This document shows, in pieces, positions 33,620-43,479 of a stretch of 64,000 nucleotides of DNA. A model generated the notes under the pieces. The model was not told where the DNA came from and made no database searches. It saw nothing but the letters and a program-made list of their open reading frames with translations. This DNA is from Rhodovulum sulfidophilum (GTDB lineage Bacteria > Pseudomonadota > Alphaproteobacteria > Rhodobacterales > Rhodobacteraceae), in the NCBI GenBank assembly GCA_003241785.1, contig QFPW01000001.1, forward strand, positions 496,001-560,000, written 5' to 3'. A program made the position numbers and the translations under genes. Numbering within the stretch: the stretch's first letter is position 1; every line of letters begins with the position of its first letter.

Positions 33620-33635
33620 GGAAGCGCCGGATGAT

Positions 33636-33649
33636 TCGAAGCGCTTTGA
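33636..33649. promoter_or_regulatory. Candidate AglR operator 1
   Basis: TCGAAGCGCTTTGA is a near-perfect 14-bp palindrome (6 of 7 pairs) with the central CG typical of LacI-family sites, 16 bp before the aglR start. It likely mediates autorepression. Confidence 0.75.
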
Positions 33650-33706
33650 GTCGTGACCCAGAAGCTTCACGCTGACAATCGGTATTTTTCGCTCGGTTTT
33701 CCCGGC

Positions 33707-33735
33707 TTGACAGCTTGGGTCACTCCGCGCATCGT
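33707..33735 (+). promoter_or_regulatory. Putative aglE promoter
   Basis: A perfect TTGACA is followed 17 bp later by CATCGT (weak -10). The expected start near 33742 falls at operator 2, so a bound repressor would block initiation. Confidence 0.55.
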
Positions 33736-33744
33736 GCCAGTGTC

Positions 33745-33756
33745 CAAAGCGCTTTG
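33745..33756. promoter_or_regulatory. Candidate AglR operator 2
   Basis: CAAAGCGCTTTG is a perfect 12-bp palindrome sharing the AAGCGCTT core with operator 1, about 100 bp away. It lies just downstream of the promoter and 62 bp before the aglE start. The spacing allows looping between the sites. Confidence 0.8.
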
Positions 33757-33818
33757 AGGCCGAGAAACGGCCCGCGCGGGATCGATCCGGCCGTTTCGGC
33801 CATCGGGGGAGGTAACTG

Positions 33819-35177
33819 ATGAAGCTTTCGCTCCTGGCCGGCACGGCCTTGGTCGCCACGGTCGCGGGTTCGGCCTTCGCGCAGGATCTGATGTTCCCGC
33901 CCGGAGAGGATTCGCGCTTCAACTGGAAGAGCTACGAGGATTTCGCGGCGAGCCATAAGCTCGAGGGCGAGACGCTGACGATCTTCGGGCCGTGGCGCGG
34001 CGACGACCAGACGCTGGTCGAGGGCATGCTCGCCTATTTCGCGGCGGCGACCGGGGCGACGGTCAACTATTCCTCGTCCGAGAATTACGAGCAGCAGATC
34101 GTCATCGACACCGAGGCGGGCAGCCCGCCCAATGTCGCGATCCTGCCGCAGCCGGGGCTGATCGCCGATCTCGCGCGCAAGGGACGCCTCACGCCGCTCG
34201 GCGACGCGGCGCGCGACTGGGTGGCGGCGAACTACGCCGCCGGCGACAGCTGGGTGAAGCTCGGCACCTACGCGGGGCCGGATGGGACCGAGGCCTTCTA
34301 CGGCCTGCCCTACAAGGCCGACCTGAAGTCGCTCGTCTGGTATTCGCCCGACAATTTCGACGAGGCGGGCTACGAGGTCCCCGAGACGATGGAGGACCTC
34401 AAGGCGCTGACCGAGCAGATCGTCGCCGACGGCGGCACGCCCTGGTGCATCGGCCTCGGCTCCGGCGGCGCGACCGGCTGGCCGGCGACCGACTGGGTCG
34501 AGGACATGATGCTGCGCGTGCAGCCGCCCGAGGTCTACGACCAGTGGGTGACCAACGAGATCCCGTTCAACGATCCGAAGGTGATCGAGGCGATCGACGA
34601 ATTCGGCTGGTTCGCCAAGAACGACGCCTTCGTCGCCGGCGGGGTGAAGGCGGTCTCGACCACCGATTTCCGCGAAAGCCCGGGCGGCCTCTTCTCCTCG
34701 CCGCCGAAGTGCTACATGCACCACCAGGCCTCGTTCATCCCGACCTTCTTTCCCGAAGGGCTCGAGGCGGGCACCGATTTCGACTTCTTCTACATGCCGC
34801 CCTATGCCTCGAAGCCGGAGCTCGGCAAGCCGGTGCTCGGCGCGGGGACCATCGCGCTCATCACCAAGGACTCCCCCGGCGCGCGCGCCTTCATCGACTG
34901 GCTCGAGACGCCGATCGCGCATGAGGTCTGGATGGCGCGGTCGGGCTTTCTCACCCCCTACAAGGACGCCAATCCCGAGGCCTATGGCGATGACACGCTG
35001 CGGGCGATGGGCGCGATCCTGACCGACGCCACCACCTTCCGCTTCGACGGCTCCGACCTGATGCCGGGCGCGATCGGCGCGGGCGCCTTCTGGACCGGCA
35101 TGGTCGATTACGTCGGCGGCGCCTCGGCCGCGGACGCGACGGGCAAGATCCAGAACGCCTGGGACGCGATAAAATAA
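33819..35177 (+). CDS. aglE: Alpha-glucoside ABC transporter substrate-binding protein
   Basis: A 452-residue periplasmic binding protein with a signal peptide MKLSLLAGTALVATVAGSAFA (about 1-21). The mature chain (LTIFGPWRGDDQTLVEGMLAYFAAATGATVNYSSS, FYGLPYKADLKSLVWYSP, PPKCYMHHQASFIPTFFPEG) matches the AglE group of family 1 sugar-binding proteins. It captures sucrose, maltose, trehalose or similar alpha-glucosides for AglF-AglG. GGGGAGG precedes the ATG. A GC-rich hairpin follows before aglF, as is usual where the binding protein must be made in excess. Confidence 0.93.
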   Translation: MKLSLLAGTALVATVAGSAFAQDLMFPPGEDSRFNWKSYEDFAASHKLEGETLTIFGPWRGDDQTLVEGMLAYFAAATGATVNYSSSENYEQQIVIDTEAGSPPNVAILPQPGLIADLARKGRLTPLGDAARDWVAANYAAGDSWVKLGTYAGPDGTEAFYGLPYKADLKSLVWYSPDNFDEAGYEVPETMEDLKALTEQIVADGGTPWCIGLGSGGATGWPATDWVEDMMLRVQPPEVYDQWVTNEIPFNDPKVIEAIDEFGWFAKNDAFVAGGVKAVSTTDFRESPGGLFSSPPKCYMHHQASFIPTFFPEGLEAGTDFDFFYMPPYASKPELGKPVLGAGTIALITKDSPGARAFIDWLETPIAHEVWMARSGFLTPYKDANPEAYGDDTLRAMGAILTDATTFRFDGSDLMPGAIGAGAFWTGMVDYVGGASAADATGKIQNAWDAIK

Positions 35178-35189
35178 AGAAAAGTCACG

Positions 35190-35211
35190 ACCCGGCGCCC
35201 CGGCGCCGGGT
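35190..35211 (+). promoter_or_regulatory. Intercistronic hairpin between aglE and aglF
   Basis: ACCCGGCGCC and GGCGCCGGGT form a perfect 10-bp stem starting 12 bp after the aglE stop. Only TTTCG follows, so it is probably a 3'-end stabiliser or partial terminator that keeps aglE mRNA above that of the permease genes. Confidence 0.7.
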
Positions 35212-35237
35212 TTCGCGGACCTCGGGGGACATCCGGC

Positions 35238-36248
35238 ATGCAACAGCTCATCTGGGCGCTCGGCACGGTCGTGATCGGTGTCGCGGGATGCGCCGCGTAT
35301 TTCTACGTCTCGAACTGGATCCTCGACGCGCTGCTGCCCGGCCGCGGTCCCGATCCGGTCCGCGCCGGGCGCAACATCAACCGCGCGAACCTGATCCGCC
35401 CCTGGCTCTTCCTCGCGCCCGCGCTGCTCGCGCTCGGGGTCTACCTCGTCTATCCGGTCATCGAATCGGTCTGGCTGTCGCTGCATGACCGGAGCGGCCA
35501 GAATTTCGTCGGCGCCTCCAACTACGTCTGGATGCTGAACGACCCGACCTTCCGCGAGTCGATGCTGAACAACCTGCTGTGGCTTCTCGTCGTGCCGGCG
35601 GCCGCGACCGGCTTCGGTCTCGCCGCGGCGGCGCTGACCGACCGGATCTGGTGGGGCAACATCGCGAAATCGCTGATCTTCATGCCGATGGCGATCTCCT
35701 TCGTCGGCGCGGCGGTGATCTGGAAATTCATCTATGACTACCGCGCGGCGGGCGAGGCGCAGATCGGCATCCTGAACGCGGTCGTGACCGGCATGGGTTT
35801 CGAGCCGCAGGCCTGGCTGACGATCCCGTTCTGGAACAACTTCTTCCTGATGGTGATCCTGGTCTGGATCCAGACCGGCTTCGCCATGGTGATCCTCTCC
35901 GCCGCGCTCCGCGGCATCCCCGAGGAAACCGTCGAGGCGGCGGTGATCGATGGCGCGAACCCGCTCCAGATCTTCTTCAAGATCAAGATGCCGCAGATCT
36001 GGGGCACGATCGCCGTCGTCTGGACCACGATCACCATCACGGTGCTGAAGGTCTTCGACATCGTGCTCGCGATGACCAACGGCCAGTGGCGCACGCAGGT
36101 GCTGGCGAACCTGATGTTCGACTGGATGTTCCGGGGCGGCGGCGACTTCGGCCGCGGCGCGGCGATCGCCATCGTGATCATGGTGCTCGTGATCCCGATC
36201 ATGGTCTGGAACATCCGGCGCGCCAACGCCGAGCAGCGGGGGCACTGA
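35238..36248 (+). CDS. aglF: Alpha-glucoside ABC transporter permease AglF
   Basis: A 336-residue inner-membrane protein of the MalF type, with about seven or eight hydrophobic segments. After two N-terminal helices it has LFLAPALLALGVYLVYPVIESVWLSLHD and the EAA cytoplasmic loop ETVEAAVIDGANPLQIFFKIKMPQIWGTI, which docks to the ATPase. It forms the translocation channel with AglG. Only one base separates its stop from the start of aglG. Confidence 0.94.
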   Translation: MQQLIWALGTVVIGVAGCAAYFYVSNWILDALLPGRGPDPVRAGRNINRANLIRPWLFLAPALLALGVYLVYPVIESVWLSLHDRSGQNFVGASNYVWMLNDPTFRESMLNNLLWLLVVPAAATGFGLAAAALTDRIWWGNIAKSLIFMPMAISFVGAAVIWKFIYDYRAAGEAQIGILNAVVTGMGFEPQAWLTIPFWNNFFLMVILVWIQTGFAMVILSAALRGIPEETVEAAVIDGANPLQIFFKIKMPQIWGTIAVVWTTITITVLKVFDIVLAMTNGQWRTQVLANLMFDWMFRGGGDFGRGAAIAIVIMVLVIPIMVWNIRRANAEQRGH

Positions 36249-36249
36249 G

Positions 36250-37401
36250 ATGGACGCGACCCCGGCCACGAAATCGCCGCTCACGATCGTCGTCCACCTG
36301 ACCGTGCTCCTGCTCGTGGCGCTCTGGACGCTGCCGACGGCGGGGCTCTTCATCTCCTCGCTGCGCGACAAGGACCAGCTCGCGGTCTCCGGCTGGTGGA
36401 CCGCGCTCTCCTCCTCCTCGCAGAGCCTGCAGGGCCGGACCGCCGGGGCCTCGGCGCAGGTCGAGGAGAACGGCGTCTACGTGATCACCGGCGATCTGCT
36501 CGAGAGCGGCGCGGGCGAGATCTCGGCCTTCGGCGCCACGACGCGCGAGCCGGGCGCCTACGCCGCCGGCACGACGGCCGAGCTCAACAACGGCACCAGG
36601 CTCACGATCAACGCCGACGGGAGCTACCGGCTCGAATCCCCCGAGCCGTTCGAGTCCGACCGCGGCCAGCGGGTCTTCTTCACCGCCGAGCAGCCGCCGC
36701 GCTTCACGCTCGACAACTACCGCGAGGTGCTGCGCTCCGAGGGGATTGGCCAGTCCTTCATCAACTCGCTGACCGTGGCGATCCCCGCGACGATCATCCC
36801 GATCCTGATCGCGGCCTACGCCGCCTACGCGCTCGCCTGGATGGAATTTCCCGGCCGCGCGCTCCTGATCGCCGCGATCGTCGGGCTGCTGGTCGTCCCG
36901 CTGCAGATGTCGCTGATCCCGCTCCTCCGGATGTACAACGGCGTCGCCGAGATCTTCGGCGTGCCGGCGAAGACCTATGTCGGGATCTGGCTCGCGCATA
37001 CCGGCTTCGGCCTGCCGCTCGCGATCTATCTGCTGCGCAACTACATGGTCGGCCTGCCGCGCGAGATCCTCGAATCCGCGCGCGTCGACGGCGCCTCGGA
37101 TTTCGAGATCTTCACCAAGATCATCCTGCCGCTCTCCTTCCCTGCGCTCGCCTCCTTCGCGATCTTCCAGTTCCTCTGGGTCTGGAACGACCTGCTCGTC
37201 GCGATCGTCTTCCTCGGCGCGCAGGACGACAGCCTGGTGCTGACCGGCCGGCTCGTGAACCTGCTCGGCAGCCGCGGCGGCAACTGGGAGATCCTGACCG
37301 CCTCCGCCTTCATCACGATCATTGTACCCCTGCTCGTGTTTTTCACCTTGCAGCGCTACCTCGTCCGCGGCCTCCTCGCAGGTTCCGTGAAAGGGGGCTG
37401 A
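36250..37401 (+). CDS. aglG: Alpha-glucoside ABC transporter permease AglG
   Basis: A 383-residue MalG-type permease. A first helix (about 15-35) is followed by a periplasmic domain of about 120 residues (GRTAGASAQVEENGVYVITG and TTAELNNGTRLTINADGSYRL), as in known AglG proteins, and then the core helices with the EAA loop LPREILESARVDGASDFEIFTKIILPLSFPAL. It pairs with AglF and uses AglK for energy. aglA starts 5 bp after its stop. Confidence 0.94.
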   Translation: MDATPATKSPLTIVVHLTVLLLVALWTLPTAGLFISSLRDKDQLAVSGWWTALSSSSQSLQGRTAGASAQVEENGVYVITGDLLESGAGEISAFGATTREPGAYAAGTTAELNNGTRLTINADGSYRLESPEPFESDRGQRVFFTAEQPPRFTLDNYREVLRSEGIGQSFINSLTVAIPATIIPILIAAYAAYALAWMEFPGRALLIAAIVGLLVVPLQMSLIPLLRMYNGVAEIFGVPAKTYVGIWLAHTGFGLPLAIYLLRNYMVGLPREILESARVDGASDFEIFTKIILPLSFPALASFAIFQFLWVWNDLLVAIVFLGAQDDSLVLTGRLVNLLGSRGGNWEILTASAFITIIVPLLVFFTLQRYLVRGLLAGSVKGG

Positions 37402-37406
37402 GCCAT

Positions 37407-39068
37407 ATGAACATCGAAATGCCGGTCCACGAGGACAAGCCGCTCCCCGTGGACAAGGACTGGTGGCGGGGCGCGGTGATCTACCAGATCTATCCGCGGT
37501 CCTTCCAGGACTCGAACAGCGACGGGATCGGGGATCTTGCCGGGATCATCAACCGGCTGCCCTATGTCGCCTCGCTCGGCGTGGATGCGATCTGGATCTC
37601 GCCGTTCTTCCCTTCGCCGATGCTCGATTTCGGCTATGACGTGACGAACTACCGCGACGTCGATCCGATGTTCGGCACGCTGGGCGATTTCGACGCGCTG
37701 GTGCGGCGCGCGCACGACCTGAAGCTGCGCGTGATCATCGACCTCGTGCTGAGCCACACCTCCGACACGCACCGCTGGTTCCGCGAGAGCCGGTCGAACC
37801 GGGAGAACCCGAAGGCGAACTGGTACGTCTGGGCCGACGCCAAGCCCGACGGCTCGCCGCCCAACAACTGGCTCTCGATCTTCGGCGGCCCGGCCTGGGA
37901 ATGGGACGGGGAGCGGATGCAGTACTATCTGCACAACTTCCTGAAGGAGCAGCCGGACCTCAACTTCCACGAGCCCGAGGTGCAGGACGAGCTGCTCGAG
38001 GTCGCGCGCTTCTGGCTCGACCGCGGCGTCGACGGTTTCCGCTTCGACACGATCAACTTCTACTTCTGCGACAAGGAGCTCAGGGACAACCCGGCCCTGC
38101 CGCCGGAGCGGCGCGACTTCTCCACCGCGCCGGAGGTGAACCCCTACAACTGGCAGGAGCATCTCTACGACAAGAGCCGGCCGGAGATGATCGGCTTTCT
38201 GCGGCGGATGCGCGCGCTGATGGACGAATACCCGGCGATCGCCGCGGTGGGCGAGGTCGGCGACGCCCAGCGCGGCATGGAGATCATGGGCGAGTACACG
38301 CGCGGCGACGACCGGATGCAGATGTGCTACGCCTTCGAATTCCTGTCGATCGAACCGCCGACCGGCGCGCGGGTCGCGAGCGTGCTCGCGAAATTCGCCG
38401 AGGTGGCGGGCGATGGCTGGGCCTGCTGGGCCTTCTCCAACCACGACGTCGAGCGCCACGTCACACGCTGGTCGCTCAACGACGCGCAGGCGCGGCTCTA
38501 CTTCGGGCTGCTGCTCGCGCTGCGCGGCTCGGTCTGTCTCTACCAGGGCGAGGAGCTCGGGCTGTCCGAGGCCTATGTCTCCTTCGAGGATCTGCAGGAC
38601 CCCTACGGCAAGCGCTTCTGGCCCAAGTTCCGCGGCCGCGACGGCTGCCGCACGCCGATGGTCTGGATCACCGACAACCTGAACGGCGGCTTCTCGGACG
38701 TGAAGCCCTGGCTGCCGATCGCGATGGACCACCTCGGCCATTCGGTGTCGGCGCAGGAGCACGACGCGCTCTCGATGCTGTCCTTCTACCGGCGGATGCT
38801 CGCCTTCCGGAAGGCGCATCCGGTGCTGGCCAAGGGCGGCTTCGCGCTTCGCGCGATGACGCCGGACTACCTGTCCTTCATCCGCGAGCACGAGGGGCGC
38901 ACGATGTTCTGCGCCTTCAACTTCTCGGAGGCGGAGCAGATCGTGCCGCTGCCCGAGGGGAGCTGGCACGCGGCGACGGGCACCAGCTTCTCCGGAAGCC
39001 TGGACGAGCGGGGGGCCTATCTCCCGCCTTTCCAGGCGATTTTCGCCGAACTCGAGACAACAGGATAG
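37407..39068 (+). CDS. aglA: Alpha-glucosidase, GH13 family
   Basis: A 553-residue cytoplasmic enzyme with no signal peptide. The GH13 regions are visible: VIIDLVLSHTSDTHRWF (region I), GFRFDTINF with the nucleophile Asp (region II), AVGEVGDAQ with the acid/base Glu (region III) and AFSNHDVERH with the stabiliser Asp (region IV). The start WWRGAVIYQIYPRSFQDSNSDGIGDLAGI is typical of oligo-alpha-glucosidases (GH13 subfamilies 17, 23 and 30). It releases glucose from imported sucrose, maltose or trehalose, giving fructose as well from sucrose. Confidence 0.95.
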   Translation: MNIEMPVHEDKPLPVDKDWWRGAVIYQIYPRSFQDSNSDGIGDLAGIINRLPYVASLGVDAIWISPFFPSPMLDFGYDVTNYRDVDPMFGTLGDFDALVRRAHDLKLRVIIDLVLSHTSDTHRWFRESRSNRENPKANWYVWADAKPDGSPPNNWLSIFGGPAWEWDGERMQYYLHNFLKEQPDLNFHEPEVQDELLEVARFWLDRGVDGFRFDTINFYFCDKELRDNPALPPERRDFSTAPEVNPYNWQEHLYDKSRPEMIGFLRRMRALMDEYPAIAAVGEVGDAQRGMEIMGEYTRGDDRMQMCYAFEFLSIEPPTGARVASVLAKFAEVAGDGWACWAFSNHDVERHVTRWSLNDAQARLYFGLLLALRGSVCLYQGEELGLSEAYVSFEDLQDPYGKRFWPKFRGRDGCRTPMVWITDNLNGGFSDVKPWLPIAMDHLGHSVSAQEHDALSMLSFYRRMLAFRKAHPVLAKGGFALRAMTPDYLSFIREHEGRTMFCAFNFSEAEQIVPLPEGSWHAATGTSFSGSLDERGAYLPPFQAIFAELETTG

Positions 39069-39080
39069 GGAGCCCGCGCG

Positions 39081-40172
39081 ATGTCGGCCGTCACCCTGAC
39101 GAAAGTGAGCAAGTCCTACGGCTCCGTGAACGTGCTTCGGGACATAGATCTCGATATCGACAAGGGTGAGCTCGTGGTCTTCGTCGGGCCCTCGGGCTGC
39201 GGCAAGTCCACGCTCCTGCGGATGATCGCCGGTCTCGAGAGGATCACCGGCGGCACGCTCGAGATCGGCGGCGCCCGGATGAACGAGGTGCCGCCGGCGC
39301 AGCGCGGCATCGCGATGGTGTTCCAGTCCTACGCGCTCTATCCGCACATGACGGTGCGCGACAACATGGCCTTCGGGATGAAGATCGCGAAACGCCCGAA
39401 GGCCGAGATCGACGCGGCGGTGGAGAACGCCGCGCGCATCCTGCAGCTCACGCCCTATCTCGACCGGCTGCCGAAGGCGCTCTCGGGCGGCCAGCGGCAG
39501 CGGGTGGCGATCGGCCGCGCGATCGTGCGCGATCCGAAGGTCTTCCTGTTCGACGAGCCGCTCTCCAACCTCGACGCGGCGCTGCGCGTCGCGACCCGGA
39601 TCGAGATCGCGCAGCTCAAGGACAAGATGCCCGAGTCGACGATGATCTACGTCACCCACGACCAGGTCGAGGCGATGACGCTCGCGACCCGGATCGTGGT
39701 GCTGCATGGCGGCGACATCGAGCAGGTCGGCACGCCGCTCGAGCTCTACGAGCGGCCGGGCAACGTCTTCGTCGCGCGCTTCATCGGCTCGCCGGCGATG
39801 AACATGTTCCCCGGGCGCGTCGTCGCGGCAGGGCCGAACGGCACCCGCGTGACGCTGCGGGGCGGCGCCACGGTGGAGGCGCCGATCCCGTCGCGCGCCT
39901 CGGACGAGGGCGCGGCGGTCAAGCTCGGTGTCCGGCCGGAGGATCTGGTCGCGACCGACGGGCCGGGGCTGTTCGAGGGCCAGATCTCGATCGTCGAGGC
40001 GCTGGGCGAGACCACGCTGCTCCATTTCACGCCGCCCGACGGCGCCGAGCCGGTGATCGCCAAGCTGCCGGGCATCCATCGCTTCGAGCGCGGCCAGACC
40101 GTGCGCGTCACGGCGGATCCGGCCAAGCTGCATCTGTTCGACTCCGATGAAACATCGTACCTCTATCGCTGA
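39081..40172 (+). CDS. aglK: Alpha-glucoside ABC transporter ATPase
   Basis: A 363-residue MalK/UgpC-type ATPase. Walker A is GPSGCGKSTLL (about 37-47), the Q-loop VFQSYALYPHMTV, the signature LSGGQRQRVAIGRAIV, Walker B KVFLFDEPLSNLDA and the switch VTHDQVEAMTL. The C-terminal TOBE domain includes KLGVRPEDL. It powers AglF-AglG and may also serve other sugar permeases, as MalK-type subunits are sometimes shared. A 107-bp gap with an inverted repeat separates it from the kinase gene. Confidence 0.95.
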   Translation: MSAVTLTKVSKSYGSVNVLRDIDLDIDKGELVVFVGPSGCGKSTLLRMIAGLERITGGTLEIGGARMNEVPPAQRGIAMVFQSYALYPHMTVRDNMAFGMKIAKRPKAEIDAAVENAARILQLTPYLDRLPKALSGGQRQRVAIGRAIVRDPKVFLFDEPLSNLDAALRVATRIEIAQLKDKMPESTMIYVTHDQVEAMTLATRIVVLHGGDIEQVGTPLELYERPGNVFVARFIGSPAMNMFPGRVVAAGPNGTRVTLRGGATVEAPIPSRASDEGAAVKLGVRPEDLVATDGPGLFEGQISIVEALGETTLLHFTPPDGAEPVIAKLPGIHRFERGQTVRVTADPAKLHLFDSDETSYLYR

Positions 40173-40190
40173 CGAACGGCGCACGGCGTT

Positions 40191-40234
40191 TTGGCGCTTG
40201 CGAAGGCGAGGGTGATCCGCAAGGCTCGCGCCAA
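40191..40234 (+). promoter_or_regulatory. Inverted repeat between aglK and the kinase gene
   Basis: TTGGCGC (40191-40197) and GCGCCAA (40228-40234) flank a 30-nt loop with further partial pairing. A modest mRNA structure or processing site is possible; there is no T tract. Confidence 0.4.
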
Positions 40235-40279
40235 GGAGCGGACCCAGGCGACCGCGCGCGGAAAACAGGGAATCGGACA

Positions 40280-41230
40280 ATGTTTCTTGTCTGCGGCGAG
40301 GCGCTATTCGACTTCTTCCTGGAGTCAGAGGAGGGTCCCGCGGCCGCGACCTATGCCGCGCGCGCCGGTGGCTCGCCCTTCAACGTCGCGATCGGCGTCG
40401 CCCGGCTCGGCGCCGCCTCGGGGCTGCTGACCGGGCTCTCGACCGATCTTCTCGGCCAGCGCCTGGTCCGCGTGCTCGCGAACGAGGGGGTCTCGACCGC
40501 CTATGCGATCCCGACCGACCGGCCGACCACGCTCAGCCTCGTCGGCCTCGACGCGGAGGGCGTGCCGGCCTACCAGTTCCTGAAGAACGGCTCGGCCGAT
40601 ACCGGGATCCGGCCCGAGCATCTCCCGGCGCTGGGCGCCGAGATCGAGGGCCTGCATTTCGGCTCCTATTCGCTCGTGGCGCCGCCGACCGCGGATGCCT
40701 TCGCCGGGCTCGCGCTCGGAAATCCGGGCCTGTTCATCTCGCTCGACCCGAACATCCGCCCGACCGTCGAGCCCGACATGGAGATCTGGCGAACGCGGCT
40801 CGGCGCGCTCTACCCGGCCGCGACGCTGATCAAGATCAGCGCCGAGGATCTCGAGCTCCTGCATCCGGGGATGGCGGCCGCCACCTTCGCCGCCGCGCGG
40901 CTCGCGGAGGGCGCGCGGCTCGTGGTCGTCACCGACGGGGGCGAGGCGGCGCGCGGCTTCACCCGCACGGGCCTCGCCGGGACCGCGCGCCCGCCCCGGG
41001 TCAGCGTGATCGACACGGTGGGCGCGGGCGACACCTTCCAGGCCGCGCTGATCGCGCGGCTCGTCGCCCATCCGGGCGGCGCCGTCGCGGCGCTCGACGC
41101 GCTCGACCAGGGCGGGCTCGATGACCTGCTCGACTACGCGGCGCGGGCCGCCGCCATCACCTGCTCCCGGCGCGGCGCCGATCTGCCCCGCGCCGCCGAC
41201 CTGCTCGTACCTTCGGCCGCACAAGGATAG
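40280..41230 (+). CDS. PfkB-family carbohydrate kinase, probable fructokinase
   Basis: A 316-residue kinase. The N-terminus MFLVCGEALFDFF and the AGGSPFNVAIGVARLG block are the first PfkB signature; SVIDTVGAGDTFQAALIARL (about 252-271) is the second, with the catalytic Asp. ATP would phosphorylate a free hexose. Fructokinase is the best guess because the upstream alpha-glucosidase can release fructose from sucrose and the downstream pgi turns fructose-6-phosphate into glucose-6-phosphate. Adenosine or 2-keto-3-deoxygluconate kinase are less likely in this setting. It lies 6 bp before zwf. Confidence 0.87.
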   Translation: MFLVCGEALFDFFLESEEGPAAATYAARAGGSPFNVAIGVARLGAASGLLTGLSTDLLGQRLVRVLANEGVSTAYAIPTDRPTTLSLVGLDAEGVPAYQFLKNGSADTGIRPEHLPALGAEIEGLHFGSYSLVAPPTADAFAGLALGNPGLFISLDPNIRPTVEPDMEIWRTRLGALYPAATLIKISAEDLELLHPGMAAATFAAARLAEGARLVVVTDGGEAARGFTRTGLAGTARPPRVSVIDTVGAGDTFQAALIARLVAHPGGAVAALDALDQGGLDDLLDYAARAAAITCSRRGADLPRAADLLVPSAAQG

Positions 41231-41236
41231 CCAGCT

Positions 41237-42690
<1,454 letters not shown>

Positions 42691-42694
<4 letters not shown>

Positions 42695-43389
42695 CCGCGC
42701 GCGCGGCCGCCCGCCAGGTCTATCCCGACCGCGACACGCTGATGCGCGGGCTGGCCGAGCTCGTCGCCGACCAGCTGCGCGCCGCGCTCGCCTCGAAGGG
42801 GCGGGCGACGCTCGCGGTCCCCGGGGGCACCACCCCCGGGCCCTTCCTCTCGGCGCTGTCCGAGGCGGAGCTCGACTGGCGCGACGTGACGGTGATGCTG
42901 ACCGACGAGCGGGTGGTGCCGGAATTCAGCGAGCGGTCGAACACCCGGCTCCTGCGCGAGACGCTGATCCAGAACGAGGCCGCGGCGGCGAAGCTCCTGC
43001 ATTTCCACGCGGCGGTAAGCGGGATCGAGCTCGTGCTCGACACGATCCGCGCGCGGGTCGCGGAGGCGCTGCCGCTCGACGTGACCGTGCTCGGGATGGG
43101 GGCGGACATGCACACCGCCTCGCTGTTCCCGAACGCGCCCGAACTCGCCGAGGCGCTGTCGGAGACCGCGCCCGACGTGGTCGCGGTGCATCCGCCCGAC
43201 CAGCCGGAGGCGCGGGTCACGCTGTCCGCGCCTGTCCTTCGCGGCTCGGACGTCATACATATCCTGCTGACGGGACCGGAAAAGCTCGCCGCGCTCGATC
43301 GCGCCCTCGGGGCCGGTCCGGTCGCGGAGGCGCCGATCCGGGCGGTGCTCGACGCGCCTTGTCCCGTGACCGTTCATTATGCCGACTGA
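42691..43389 (+). CDS. pgl: 6-phosphogluconolactonase
   Basis: A 232-residue enzyme of the NagB/DevB type that hydrolyses 6-phosphogluconolactone. Motifs are LAVPGGTTPGPFLSALSE (phosphate loop), VTVMLTDERVVPEFSERSNTRLLRE and LDVTVLGMGADMHTASLFPNA. GMGADMHTASL replaces the usual GMGxDGHTASL, with Met for Gly beside the catalytic His, a small departure worth noting. It overlaps zwf as ATGA, so the two are translationally coupled. Confidence 0.94.
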
Positions 43390-43391
43390 GA

Positions 43392-43431
43392 TCCCGGGCG
43401 CCCGGGACCGCTCCGGACCGCCGACCGGAGC
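43392..43431 (+). promoter_or_regulatory. Two consecutive hairpins between pgl and edd
   Basis: A perfect 16-bp palindrome TCCCGGGCGCCCGGGA (43392-43407) is followed at once by GCTCCGG-N8-CCGGAGC (43410-43431). They start 2 bp after the pgl stop. Probably an RNA-processing or stability element splitting the transcript into zwf-pgl and edd-eda-pgi parts. Confidence 0.6.
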
Positions 43432-43479
43432 CGCGAGACGGACGCCAGGATCGCTCACCGAGCCGGAGGAGGGAGCCAC

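Noticed and set aside
33720..36371. Very long open frame (883 codons) antisense to aglE-aglF
   Set aside because: It is a codon-bias shadow: composition is extreme (Arg, His, Asp, Gly), there is no ribosome site or domain, and the + strand genes are unmistakable. The same holds for other long antisense frames, for example 37356-40280, 40325-42670, 45962-48595 and 54194-57118.
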